Source: Clostridia bacterium
GTDB taxonomy: Bacteria; Bacillota; Clostridia; Christensenellales; CAG-314
Direction: 5' to 3'
Assembly (NCBI GenBank): GCA_028698585.1
Contig: JAQVWG010000002.1
Coordinates: 214,250 to 276,489 of the forward strand
Length of the DNA stretch: 62,240 bases
Under the pieces are notes generated by a model. That model was not told where the DNA came from. It searched no databases and worked only from the letters and a program-made list of their open reading frames with translations. How positions within the stretch are numbered: position 1 is the first letter of the stretch; each line of letters opens with the position of its first letter. Below are positions 37,527 through 45,287 of this stretch, piece after piece. The position numbers and the translations under genes are program-made.

Positions 37527-37614
37527 AAAATAATCTCCTTATATTTAATTTGATTGGCTTCAACTTTCAATTTAAGCCATTTGTACAATTGGCGAAATAG
37601 AGAAAATTTTATTA

Positions 37615-37791
37615 TTATTTTTTTGTTTGAGTTAGTCTTTCCAACTCTTGTCGTGCATTCTCGCTTATGTGCAGTCTATCACTCAGAAATATAATATACT
37701 CCTGCTCATATACTTGGCAAAATTGTGGTATCTGCTCATATATGCGTATAGCAAATGCTTTGGCTTGTTCTTTACTTATTTTCGGTATCAT
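37615..37791 (-). CDS. Small element-encoded protein, 58 residues
   Basis: The minus-strand frame MIPKISKEQAKAFAIRIYEQ... ends ...LERLTQTKK and reads as a charged, mostly helical protein. Its start overlaps the end of the 53-residue gene upstream by 20 bases, which suggests translational coupling. The function is unknown. Confidence 0.55.
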   Translation of the reverse strand: MIPKISKEQAKAFAIRIYEQIPQFCQVYEQEYIIFLSDRLHISENARQELERLTQTKK

Positions 37792-37933
37792 CTACCACTT
37801 GGGATTGTAGAGCTTTTTTATTCCAAAAGTTAAGGTTGTGTTGTTTTACCTTATCCTTATTTTTGGCTCTCCAATCTTTGTAGTAGGCTTTGCGAACCGC
37901 ACTAATAAGATTGCTTTCTGCATTTCTTTGCAT
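37772..37933 (-). CDS. Small basic element-encoded protein, 53 residues
   Basis: MQRNAESNLISAVRKAYYKD continues as WRAKNKDKVKQHNLNFW. The Y-Y-K-x-W-R-A-K-N-K-D-K-V-K pattern is familiar from small proteins of Firmicute phages and integrative elements. AGGAGG lies eight bases before the ATG. It is first in the minus-strand operon with the 58-residue protein, the primase-like protein and the helicase. The function is unknown. Confidence 0.6.
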   Translation of the reverse strand: MQRNAESNLISAVRKAYYKDWRAKNKDKVKQHNLNFWNKKALQSQVVDDTENK

Positions 37934-37964
37934 TTCAAATTACCTCCTTTTTTAATTAACAAGT

Positions 37965-38031
37965 GCGAAAATTTATCATTATTTTCGCTTGACAATGTTA
38001 TGTTTGCTTGCTATAATAATAATATAGCAAG
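37965..38031 (+). promoter_or_regulatory. Promoter and two operator palindromes of the XRE regulator
   Basis: TTGACA (37989-37994), 17 bp, TATAAT (38012-38017) is a perfect promoter. GCGAAAAT-8-ATTTTCGC (37965-37988) ends at the -35, and CTTGCTAT-9-ATAGCAAG (38007-38031) covers the -10. This arrangement suits repression by the product of the gene just downstream. Confidence 0.8.
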
Positions 38032-38103
38032 TGATATAAAAAAGCAAGTGAAAGTTATAATAAATAAAAAGTGCAACTATTTATAACATTAAAGGAGTAA
38101 ATA

Positions 38104-38793
38104 ATGAAAAAAGCAACTCAACAAAACTTTTCAGGATACAGCAGTATATTTGCAATAAGATTAAGCGAACTAATGAAAGAATATAAGAAAACTCAACAAG
38201 ACATAGCTGAACTTGTTGGAACTTCAAGGCAAGCAGTAGCACAATACACAGATGGTAGCACTCAACCCACTATTGAAAGGTTGTACAAAATTGCTAATTA
38301 TTTTCAAGTAAGTGCGGATTATTTACTTGGTATTTCTGATATAAAAAGTATTGATTTGCAAGATAAAGAAATTAGCAGAATTCTTGGACTTAGTGAAGAA
38401 GCTATAGAAAAATTAAAGACTATTCAATTAAAAATAGAAAAAGCCATTAAGCTTAATAATGATAAAAACAATACAGAAGAATTTCATAATCTATATGATG
38501 AATTGTATTTTTTAGAAGGAACTATATATGCTATAAACACTTTACTATCGGATAGTGCTTCTATTGGTACACGTGCTATTGATTCTATTATTGAGTATTT
38601 ATTGTTTAATGAGAATGAATTTTACAACATAAGTTTAAATAATACAACCTATACAGCAAGTGGCGAAAAAGTTAGTTACTTTCTTATTGATGAACTACAC
38701 AATAAGTTAAAAGCATTAAAACTGATTAATTATAAAGGTACAAGTAATGAACATAGTAATTTATGCAAGATATTCAAGCGACAAGCAAACTGA
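38104..38793 (+). CDS. XRE-family repressor of the element
   Basis: A 229-residue regulator with an N-terminal helix-turn-helix (RLSELMKEYKKTQQDIAELV, then GTSRQAVAQYTDGSTQPTIE, residues about 20-75) and a long helical C-terminal part. AAGGAG lies seven bases before the ATG. The last 47 bases overlap the recombinase start, so repressor and recombinase share one transcript. Its probable operators overlap its own promoter. Such genes keep integrative elements quiescent. Confidence 0.88.
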   Translation: MKKATQQNFSGYSSIFAIRLSELMKEYKKTQQDIAELVGTSRQAVAQYTDGSTQPTIERLYKIANYFQVSADYLLGISDIKSIDLQDKEISRILGLSEEAIEKLKTIQLKIEKAIKLNNDKNNTEEFHNLYDELYFLEGTIYAINTLLSDSASIGTRAIDSIIEYLLFNENEFYNISLNNTTYTASGEKVSYFLIDELHNKLKALKLINYKGTSNEHSNLCKIFKRQAN

Positions 38794-40254
38794 AAACAGC
38801 ATTGAGGGACAATTAAAAGTTTGTCATGAGTTTGCAGAAAGAAATGGCTATATAGTTGTTGGAGAGTATATTGATAGAGCTATGACAGGCAGAAACGATG
38901 ACAGACCAGCATTTCAAAAAATGCTTGAAGATAGTAAGAAGAAAACTTTTGAGGCTGTTTTGGTTTATCAGTTGGATAGATTTGCCCGTAACCGTGAAGA
39001 CAGTGCAATTAATAAATTAAAACTAAAAAAGAATGGTGTTAAACTTTTGTCTGCTCGTGAGAATACAAACTCAGAAGATGCAAGTAGTATTTTGTTAGAA
39101 TCAGTTTTAGAGGGTATGGCAGAATATTTTAGCAAGGAACTTGCACAAAAAGTTAAAAGAGGTATGAGACTTAATGCAGAAAAAGGTTTTACACTGGTAG
39201 TCAAGTTGCATTAGGTTATAAAATTGTTGATAAAAAATATGAAATTGACGAAAAAAATGCTGTTGTAATTAGAGAAATATTTGAACAATATGCATAAGGT
39301 AAAACAGTTGTAGAAATAATTGATAATCTTAACTCTAAACAATTTAAAACTGGATATGGAAAACCTTTTACTAAAAATTCGCTTTATAATATTTTGCAAA
39401 ACAAAAAGTATATTGGTATTTATTTTTATGATGATATAGAAATTGAAGATGGCATACCTAGAATAATATCAGACAAACTATTTAATGAGGTTCAAGCAAT
39501 TTTAGAAAAGAATAAAAAGGCAAGAGCTAGAACCAAAGCAAATGAAGAGTATTTATTAACGACAAAATTATTTTGTGGACATTGTAAAAGCATGATGGTT
39601 GGGTACTGCGGAACTTCACGAACAGGAAAGAAACATTACTATTACAATTGTAAAAATAACATAAAAAAATTATGTAACAAAAAACAAGCCCCTAAACAAT
39701 GGCTTGAAGATTTGGTTATTAAAAAGTGTTATAGCATTTTAACTGATAAAAATATTGAGATTATTGCAAAAGAAGCTGTTAAAGCTTCAGAAAACATTGA
39801 TAATAATTCAATTCTTGAGTTACTTGTTAAACAATTGAAATCATATGAAAAAGAACAATCAAACCTATTACAAGCGGTGGCGGAGTGTCCAATTGACACA
39901 GTGCGTCAAGGTTTATATGAAAAACTAGGGCAAGTAATTGCAGATAAAAAAGAACTTGAAACACAACTTGCAATTGAAGAAAACAAAGCAAGTGCAAAAC
40001 TAAATGAAGAGCAAATTATTTTCTTTTTAAGAAAATTAAAAAACGGAGACCCAAACGATTTACATAACCGAAAAGCTTTAATTGCTGTGTTTGTAACTGC
40101 TATATACTTATATGATGAGCCAGAGAAGAATAAAAGAATAACATTTGTATTAAATGTTGACGGCAAGCCAACTGAAACAACTGAAGCTATATTTTCAGAT
40201 ATAGAAAACAATACAAATAGCGGTTCTTATATTAAAACAACTGGGGAGCCATAG
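38747..40254 (+). pseudogene. Large serine recombinase, disrupted
   Basis: The N-terminal catalytic domain (IYARYSSDKQTENSIEGQL, DRAMTGRNDDRPAFQKML, YQLDRFARN) is followed by a recombinase and zinc-ribbon domain (FCGHCKSMMVGYCG...KKLCNKKQAP) and a coiled coil. Two lesions interrupt it. One T is missing near 39190, so the frame runs to a stop at 39214. A TAA at 39295-39297 stands where AAA would give YAKGKTVVEI. Beyond it the frame is open to the normal end at 40254. Catalytic Ser10 is intact. It would have integrated or excised the element. Confidence 0.9.
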
Positions 40255-40256
40255 TA

Positions 40257-40289
40257 AGCCCGAGAATGACCAGATTCTCGGGCTTTTTC
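40257..40289 (+). terminator. Terminator after the recombinase
   Basis: AGCCCGAGAAT / ATTCTCGGGCT stem with a 6-nt loop, followed by TTTTT. Confidence 0.93.
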
Positions 40290-40337
40290 TTTGTTCTCTT
40301 ATTTTTCAATTCAACTTTTTTTCCCTGCGGTAAACTC

Positions 40338-40452
40338 TCAAATACCCACAAGTTTATGTGCCTCTTTTTGTTCGTAATCTTGCAACACTTTTACATAGTA
40401 TTTGCTTGTAGTTTTGGTTGTTGTGTGCCAGAACAGCATTATCGGTGCTTAA
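40338..40452 (-). pseudogene. Remnant of a tyrosine-integrase C-terminus (possible)
   Basis: The minus strand encodes IMLFWHTTTKTTSKYYVKVL then QDYEQKEAHKLVGI and a stop. H-T-T-T-x-T-T-x-K-Y-Y resembles the motif around the catalytic tyrosine of phage integrases. The frame has no start and upstream coding is lost. If right, an older tyrosine-integrase element once sat at the same place. Confidence 0.4.
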
Positions 40453-40891
40453 TACATTGATTCGATTGCGATTAAGATTAAGATAAAGTGATAAGGCAAT
40501 TAATGTCCCTGGATTACTAGCTATAGTAAACGAGAATCAATATAACTAGTGTAACTGGTGAAACATATGGACTCTGAATCGTACTTGTTGTTATAGTTAC
40601 TTATGCCCTAACTTCATTATTGGAGCCTTATTAATTTGTTTGCTCGGAGTTATGGTAAAAATAGATTAGGTTATCACGAATAATGTCTGGGAATAAATTG
40701 CGCTTAGAGTAATTGCTGTGTCCTAGGTTACTAACAGAAGGTGTTACATAGCAATATAATCTCCCGACTGGGGGGAGTTATTACGTAATGGATATTTATA
40801 TCGCACAGAGTGTGGTGGGTGGGGACACGGGGAATTATTGACAGTACATTCGTAGTGTTCTGTTATACAGCGCAGAGACAATGGATTATTG
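40453..40891. other. Gene-free stretch right of the mobile element
   Basis: About 440 bases with base composition back to that of the chromosome. Short open frames here have no ribosome sites. No repeat or RNA was recognised. Confidence 0.5.
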
Positions 40892-41206
40892 TTAATCGTC
40901 AACTGATAGAAGATAGGTCCGTGTGTGGAATGCGCCTCGAATGGAAGCTTTTGACTTACGCATATGCTCAAATTGCTGGTAGGAGATACCCTTATAATCT
41001 ATAATGGCTCTCAACACTTCTTCGAGGTCTACTAATTCCTCTATGTCGCCACTATCTAGATACTCGGCCATTTCTTCCTGCAGTTTACTGCGCAACGCAT
41101 CTAAATATTCTTGGTCATCAAGCACTCTAGTCGAACAGGTTGCCTTGCCCTGCTCAATTATTGACGGGATATTATCTCTAACTAATTTATTGTAGACTCT
41201 GTTCAT
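40892..41206 (-). CDS. MazG-like nucleoside triphosphate pyrophosphohydrolase
   Basis: A 104-residue all-helical protein beginning MNRVYNKLVRDNIPSIIEQ, with RVLDDQEYLDALRSKLQEEM and EELVDLEEVLRAI: the acidic E-E-x-x-E...E-x-x-D metal pattern of the MazG/phosphoribosyl-ATP pyrophosphohydrolase superfamily (COG4997 type). It probably hydrolyses non-canonical NTPs. GAGGAG is properly spaced before the ATG. It stands alone between the element and a repeat-rich gap. Confidence 0.82.
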   Translation of the reverse strand: MNRVYNKLVRDNIPSIIEQGKATCSTRVLDDQEYLDALRSKLQEEMAEYLDSGDIEELVDLEEVLRAIIDYKGISYQQFEHMRKSKASIRGAFHTRTYLLSVDD

Positions 41207-41668
41207 ACTTATATCTCCTCATTCTTCTATAGGCCAGTGGTTGTTCTCATTCTGTATAGGTTAGGGTGGTTGATTGCTCTCTATGTAAGTTGTTAAGGTG
41301 GTGTATTCCATGGCAACTGCTAAGTACCTTCGCTGTGCGCGAGCAGTTATTACATCAATGTGCCTGTCTAGATATACCTGAGTATAAATAGGCTGAGTGC
41401 TGTACTAACTATCTATTCCTACTTTTGACATTATCTTACCTACTCTGCGTGGGCAAGGTTAAGTACTCTACTCTGAGTGGGCAAGGTTGAGTACTTCATT
41501 CTGTGTAGGTTAGAGATTGCGACCCCATTCTGCGCGGGCTAGGGTGGCCGATTGCTCTCTACATAAGTTGTTAAGGTGGTGTGTTCCATTCTGCGCACGT
41601 TTATGCGTGTTGTTCTGTCAATGGTTGATGCAACATCTACCTACCAACAGTTGCAGTGGTTGACGGCA
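41207..41668. repeat. Repeat-rich gap: 62-bp direct repeat and a ~26-bp tandem set
   Basis: 41251-41312 and 41527-41589 are about 85% alike (core agttgttaaggtggtgt). Between them, TCTGNGTGGGCAAGGTTNAGTAC occurs twice in tandem from about 41456 and once more in degenerate form at about 41501. No coding capacity is seen. Confidence 0.75.
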
Positions 41669-43195
41669 TTAGTGTATAGCACTCTTTAATTGTTGTATCT
41701 CTTGTTCTAGGCGCTGGATTGTTTGTTCACGAGTGGTTAAGCCAGACTTAATTCTTACTATGTGGCGCAAATATTCGTTGATATTGGTTGCCAAACAATA
41801 CTCTGCCACCTCGAATATGGTATTAGACTCGGTCTCTTTAATAACCACTGCGTGGTTGTCGCCCTTAGCGTATAGAGTAAGATTATCATATATAGAGGTA
41901 TCCATAATCACTACGTTATAGAGTGGATATGTAATCAAGCAATGTATAATGTTTTCTAGGTGTGAACAGTATTCATCAGCAGTATAGTATTGACAATCGG
42001 CTACGCTTGTGTTGGTTGGTGGCAATATCTCTTTGCCACGCAGAATGCTGTCTAGTGTAGGTAAACACATAATATCTGTTACCGGATAATTTTCCATAGT
42101 TGTGCGCCAGTAGGGTACATTACGTAGATAGCTGCTGCATGTTTTTCTCGTTCGTGATGTTCCTCGTTGCATTATACTCTCTAGTAGCCGTGTAGGCATG
42201 GTGTGAATAGACAAGCGATTAGACTTGTTAATGCTGACATCACATATCTGCACAATGCTCTCTAGTCGTTCGAGTGGAATATGGGAGTTATCTAACGTAT
42301 ATATGCCTGTCATGGGACGACATTGTTTAATAATATTACTGTAGTAATCATCTACGTACTGTACCATTGTCTTGTTGGTAGACAGTATGGTAACGGGTGC
42401 GTTGGCCTGTCCATAAGTAGAGTTGGCGAATAATGCAATATGTCCGGGCACCACTATCAAAGTGCGTCGGTGCAGATTATCTCTTGTGTGTGGGTAATAG
42501 TATAGTCTTAGTGCGCCATTAACGTATGCAGGCAACCAGCGTTCTATGGAGCGAAAAGCACTGTCTATACTCTGCTCTGGTGGCCTAATGCGCTGAATCT
42601 TGCAAGCACTGTTGACAATGCGTTCTATGTACCCTGCTAGTATGGTGTCAAAAGTGCTATCCTCTGTTAACCAGTCCTGACACTCATCTGTAAATATACG
42701 TATGGTACACGCTTGATTAAGAGCCAGAATGTGTGTGGCCAGATTGCATACTGCCTGTCTTCGCCCCTCCTTGTCAAAGTAGGATAATAAACTATTATCC
42801 TTAATCACCGATATTATATCTCCTCTGCTAGGGTTAATCAGTTCGTTAAGTGTGTTGGATTGCGTAATATATCTGTCATTGGCACCCATTACCGTGGTAT
42901 CAGGTGATATGAGCCAGTCATATATGACCACAGACAGCGTCGTTTCGTTAGCCATAGACAGTATTCTTCTATCGCTTGTCAACTCATATAATGCAGACAG
43001 TCGATATTCACTGCCGAAGCACCCAGCAAAAAACTTGGCCATATCTTGGACTAAATAATTGTTAACAGGCTTCTGTCGTTTACCCGACCTGTACCTGCTT
43101 ATCTGCGCTGTATCTATATGTATCGCATGTGCGAGGGTGACATTCTTGGTCGCTGTCAGGGATAATAGTGCCGATAATTTATATGCAAAATCCAT
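41669..43195 (-). CDS. Large HTH (XRE-like) regulator of unknown target
   Basis: A 508-residue protein. The N-terminus holds a Cro/XRE-like helix-turn-helix (LAHAIHIDTAQISRYRSGKR, about residues 21-40). A long middle region has no recognised domain, and the last 30 residues form a coiled coil (LTTREQTIQRLEQEIQQLKS). It is divergent from the c-di-GMP genes and its upstream region holds three TGTCAA/TTGACA half-sites. I do not recognise a ligand or enzyme domain. It may control the neighbouring c-di-GMP pair or itself. Confidence 0.6.
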   Translation of the reverse strand: MDFAYKLSALLSLTATKNVTLAHAIHIDTAQISRYRSGKRQKPVNNYLVQDMAKFFAGCFGSEYRLSALYELTSDRRILSMANETTLSVVIYDWLISPDTTVMGANDRYITQSNTLNELINPSRGDIISVIKDNSLLSYFDKEGRRQAVCNLATHILALNQACTIRIFTDECQDWLTEDSTFDTILAGYIERIVNSACKIQRIRPPEQSIDSAFRSIERWLPAYVNGALRLYYYPHTRDNLHRRTLIVVPGHIALFANSTYGQANAPVTILSTNKTMVQYVDDYYSNIIKQCRPMTGIYTLDNSHIPLERLESIVQICDVSINKSNRLSIHTMPTRLLESIMQRGTSRTRKTCSSYLRNVPYWRTTMENYPVTDIMCLPTLDSILRGKEILPPTNTSVADCQYYTADEYCSHLENIIHCLITYPLYNVVIMDTSIYDNLTLYAKGDNHAVVIKETESNTIFEVAEYCLATNINEYLRHIVRIKSGLTTREQTIQRLEQEIQQLKSAIH

Positions 43196-43251
43196 ATCCT
43201 GTTCTCCTTTACGTCATTATATCACGCATATAATGCAATTACAAGAGTAAA

Positions 43252-43277
43252 TGTCAATAAAATTGACAAAATGTCAA
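43252..43277. promoter_or_regulatory. Three alternating TGTCAA/TTGACA half-sites, likely operator
   Basis: TGTCAA (43252-43257), TTGACA (43263-43268) and TGTCAA (43272-43277) give two overlapping palindromes 57-82 bases upstream of the HTH gene. On the minus strand the sites double as -35-like hexamers. TTGTAA-17-TATAAT just downstream, with its -10 near 43217, could be the actual promoter. Confidence 0.55.
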
Positions 43278-43321
43278 GAGTAGCTTGATGTAGATACTTA
43301 TCATTACTTAACCCTATATGC

Positions 43322-43327
43322 TATAAT
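43322..43327 (+). promoter_or_regulatory. Possible -10 box of the c-di-GMP cyclase gene
   Basis: TATAAT, about 210 bases before the start codon, with no good -35 at 17 bp. The leader would be long. Nothing else stands out in the 43196-43536 gap. Confidence 0.3.
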
Positions 43328-43536
43328 AAACTGTTATATCGTATTGCATTGGGACAATTAGCATGATTTATGCGTGATTCAATATCTTGTCAATTATATT
43401 GCCAGAAGTAATGTTGTGAGTCAATTCGAATATCAATTATTGGCTGTTTGACACGCAAGCGATATAGAGAATACAGTACACGCCCAATAATGGGCAATAT
43501 ACACTATTAGCCGAACCAAGGAGTAACTTATATTAC

Positions 43537-45255
43537 ATGCGCAACACAATTCTAGTTGTAGATGATAATGAGATTGCACGTCAATTACTACGAGGCATAC
43601 TCGAAGATGAATATAACGTAGTTGACGCCGTAAATGGCGAATTGGCACTAGACATATTGAATAGTGGCAAAGTACACGTTGATGTACTGATAATTGATAT
43701 TATGATATTAACTATGGATAATTATCAGCTGTTATCCACTATCCGATGCAGTAAGCCTTATTCCATGACGCCAATAATTGTATCCACAGAGAAAGCAGAA
43801 GATGAGTCGGAATTGACAGCACTGAATCTAGGCGCCAACGACTTCATACATAAACCATTCCATGCCTTGATTATTAGACATCGTATCAATAATCTTGTCA
43901 ATTTATCGCTAGCAAACAGTTATATTGAACAATTACAAGAGGAAAAGGAAATCCTGCGTATCAGTGAGGAACAATATCGTATTGCCTCCTCTGCCGGTGG
44001 ACGCATGACAGCGTGCTACGACATACTTACCAACACTTACTACACTAGTAATAAACCATTGACCAATTACCAATTCGGCAAAGAAATACACAATATGCCT
44101 CAGTCTATTATTGATAAGGGTATTATCGCTAACGAGTGTATTGATGACTACATGTCATTTTATGAACGTATGTGTAGTGGACAATCCCCTGTCAGCGTAG
44201 ATATCTATTTACAGATTGAACCGAACGTATATCGTTGGGAGCGATGTGATGCCTCAATCTTATTTAGCGATGATGGACAGCCGTCAAAGGCTATCATAGT
44301 TTATACCGATATTACCGAGCAGAGAGAAAAAGAGGCGATATATATTAAGTGGCACCAAGCATTATTGTCTAAACCACTCAATTCATACACGTTGTACAGG
44401 TGCAACCTAAGTCAGGATATGACTCACAAGTCGTTAGAGGGACTGTTGCTGAATAAGGAGCTGTTTAGCGATGATTTAACGTTCAACCAACAGGTTATGG
44501 AGTATGCAACGCAGTTCGTTCATCCTAACGATAGAGAAACATACATCTCAGTGGTCAATTCCGACTCCCTACTAGCCAACTACCATCGTAATAAACGTAT
44601 GGAAATTATCGAGTATCGCGAGTTGACTGCCAAGACGAGATGGATTCGCCTTACAATCGAGCTTGTAGAGTTCCCTAACTCAACAGATATCGAGGCATAC
44701 CTTATGTTCGAGGACATTGACCAAGTCAAGAATGAAGAAATTAGGTCTAAGGAGTTGGCTGAGCAAGACCCATTGACTGGACTGCTCAACAGGACTGCAT
44801 TCGCGCATAAAGTTAATCAAATTATCCAACAGAATGGTTGTTCTGAACACGCATTCCTGATGTTAGATATCGATGGATTCAAGCCTCTCAATGATGCATT
44901 CGGTCATGCCGCTGGCGATCAAACACTTATCAACGTAGCAGGTATACTGCGCTCGTTGATACGTAGTGAAGATATAGTGGGCAGGCTAGGCGGAGATGAG
45001 TTCATGATTTTCCTTACTGATGCCACCTATAAAGCAGCAATAGAGAAGAAGGCTCGTGAGATATGTAATATGACACGCCGTGCATTCAATACGGGCGTAT
45101 TCATCTCCTCAAGTATCGGTATTGCTACCTATCCACAGGACGGCCAGAACTTCGAGATGTTATACCATAACGCTGACAATGCGCTATATCGTGTAAAGGC
45201 TTCTGGCAAGGACAGTTTCGCATTCTTCAGCAGACAAGAGAGTAGTCATTACTAA
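43537..45255 (+). CDS. Response regulator diguanylate cyclase (REC-PAS-GGDEF)
   Basis: A 572-residue soluble protein making c-di-GMP from GTP. The receiver domain (1-125) has Asp9/Asp10, phospho-acceptor Asp54 in LIIDIMIL and the HKPF lysine. PAS-like sensing regions lie at about 145-400. The GGDEF domain begins DPLTGLLNRTAF with RLGGDEF intact. The inhibitory I-site RSED sits exactly five residues before GGDEF, so product inhibition is expected. AAGGAG is 13 bases before ATG, a long spacing. No histidine kinase is adjacent. The next gene encodes the matching EAL protein. Confidence 0.92.
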   Translation: MRNTILVVDDNEIARQLLRGILEDEYNVVDAVNGELALDILNSGKVHVDVLIIDIMILTMDNYQLLSTIRCSKPYSMTPIIVSTEKAEDESELTALNLGANDFIHKPFHALIIRHRINNLVNLSLANSYIEQLQEEKEILRISEEQYRIASSAGGRMTACYDILTNTYYTSNKPLTNYQFGKEIHNMPQSIIDKGIIANECIDDYMSFYERMCSGQSPVSVDIYLQIEPNVYRWERCDASILFSDDGQPSKAIIVYTDITEQREKEAIYIKWHQALLSKPLNSYTLYRCNLSQDMTHKSLEGLLLNKELFSDDLTFNQQVMEYATQFVHPNDRETYISVVNSDSLLANYHRNKRMEIIEYRELTAKTRWIRLTIELVEFPNSTDIEAYLMFEDIDQVKNEEIRSKELAEQDPLTGLLNRTAFAHKVNQIIQQNGCSEHAFLMLDIDGFKPLNDAFGHAAGDQTLINVAGILRSLIRSEDIVGRLGGDEFMIFLTDATYKAAIEKKAREICNMTRRAFNTGVFISSSIGIATYPQDGQNFEMLYHNADNALYRVKASGKDSFAFFSRQESSHY

Positions 45256-45287
45256 ACGACTACACTGATAATGATTCTATTAAACCA

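Larger units (their letters stand above)
34225..40251. mobile_element. Integrative element (~6 kb) at the tRNA-Asn 3' end, recombinase inactivated
   Basis: The DNA from the tRNA end to about 40.25 kb is clearly more AT-rich than the flanks and carries typical mobile-element genes: serine recombinase, XRE repressor, primase-like protein, helicase and tiny phage-type genes. The 9-mer GGGGAGCCA occurs at the tRNA 3' end (34225-34233) and again at 40243-40251, at the last codons of the recombinase gene, and is a candidate attachment core. The short core and the serine (not tyrosine) recombinase make the exact borders provisional. The recombinase has a frameshift and a stop, so the element is probably fixed unless helped in trans. 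Confidence 0.65.

Noticed and set aside
40744-41004. Short open frames left of the MazG-like gene
   Set aside because: No ribosome sites, odd composition and overlap on opposite strands.
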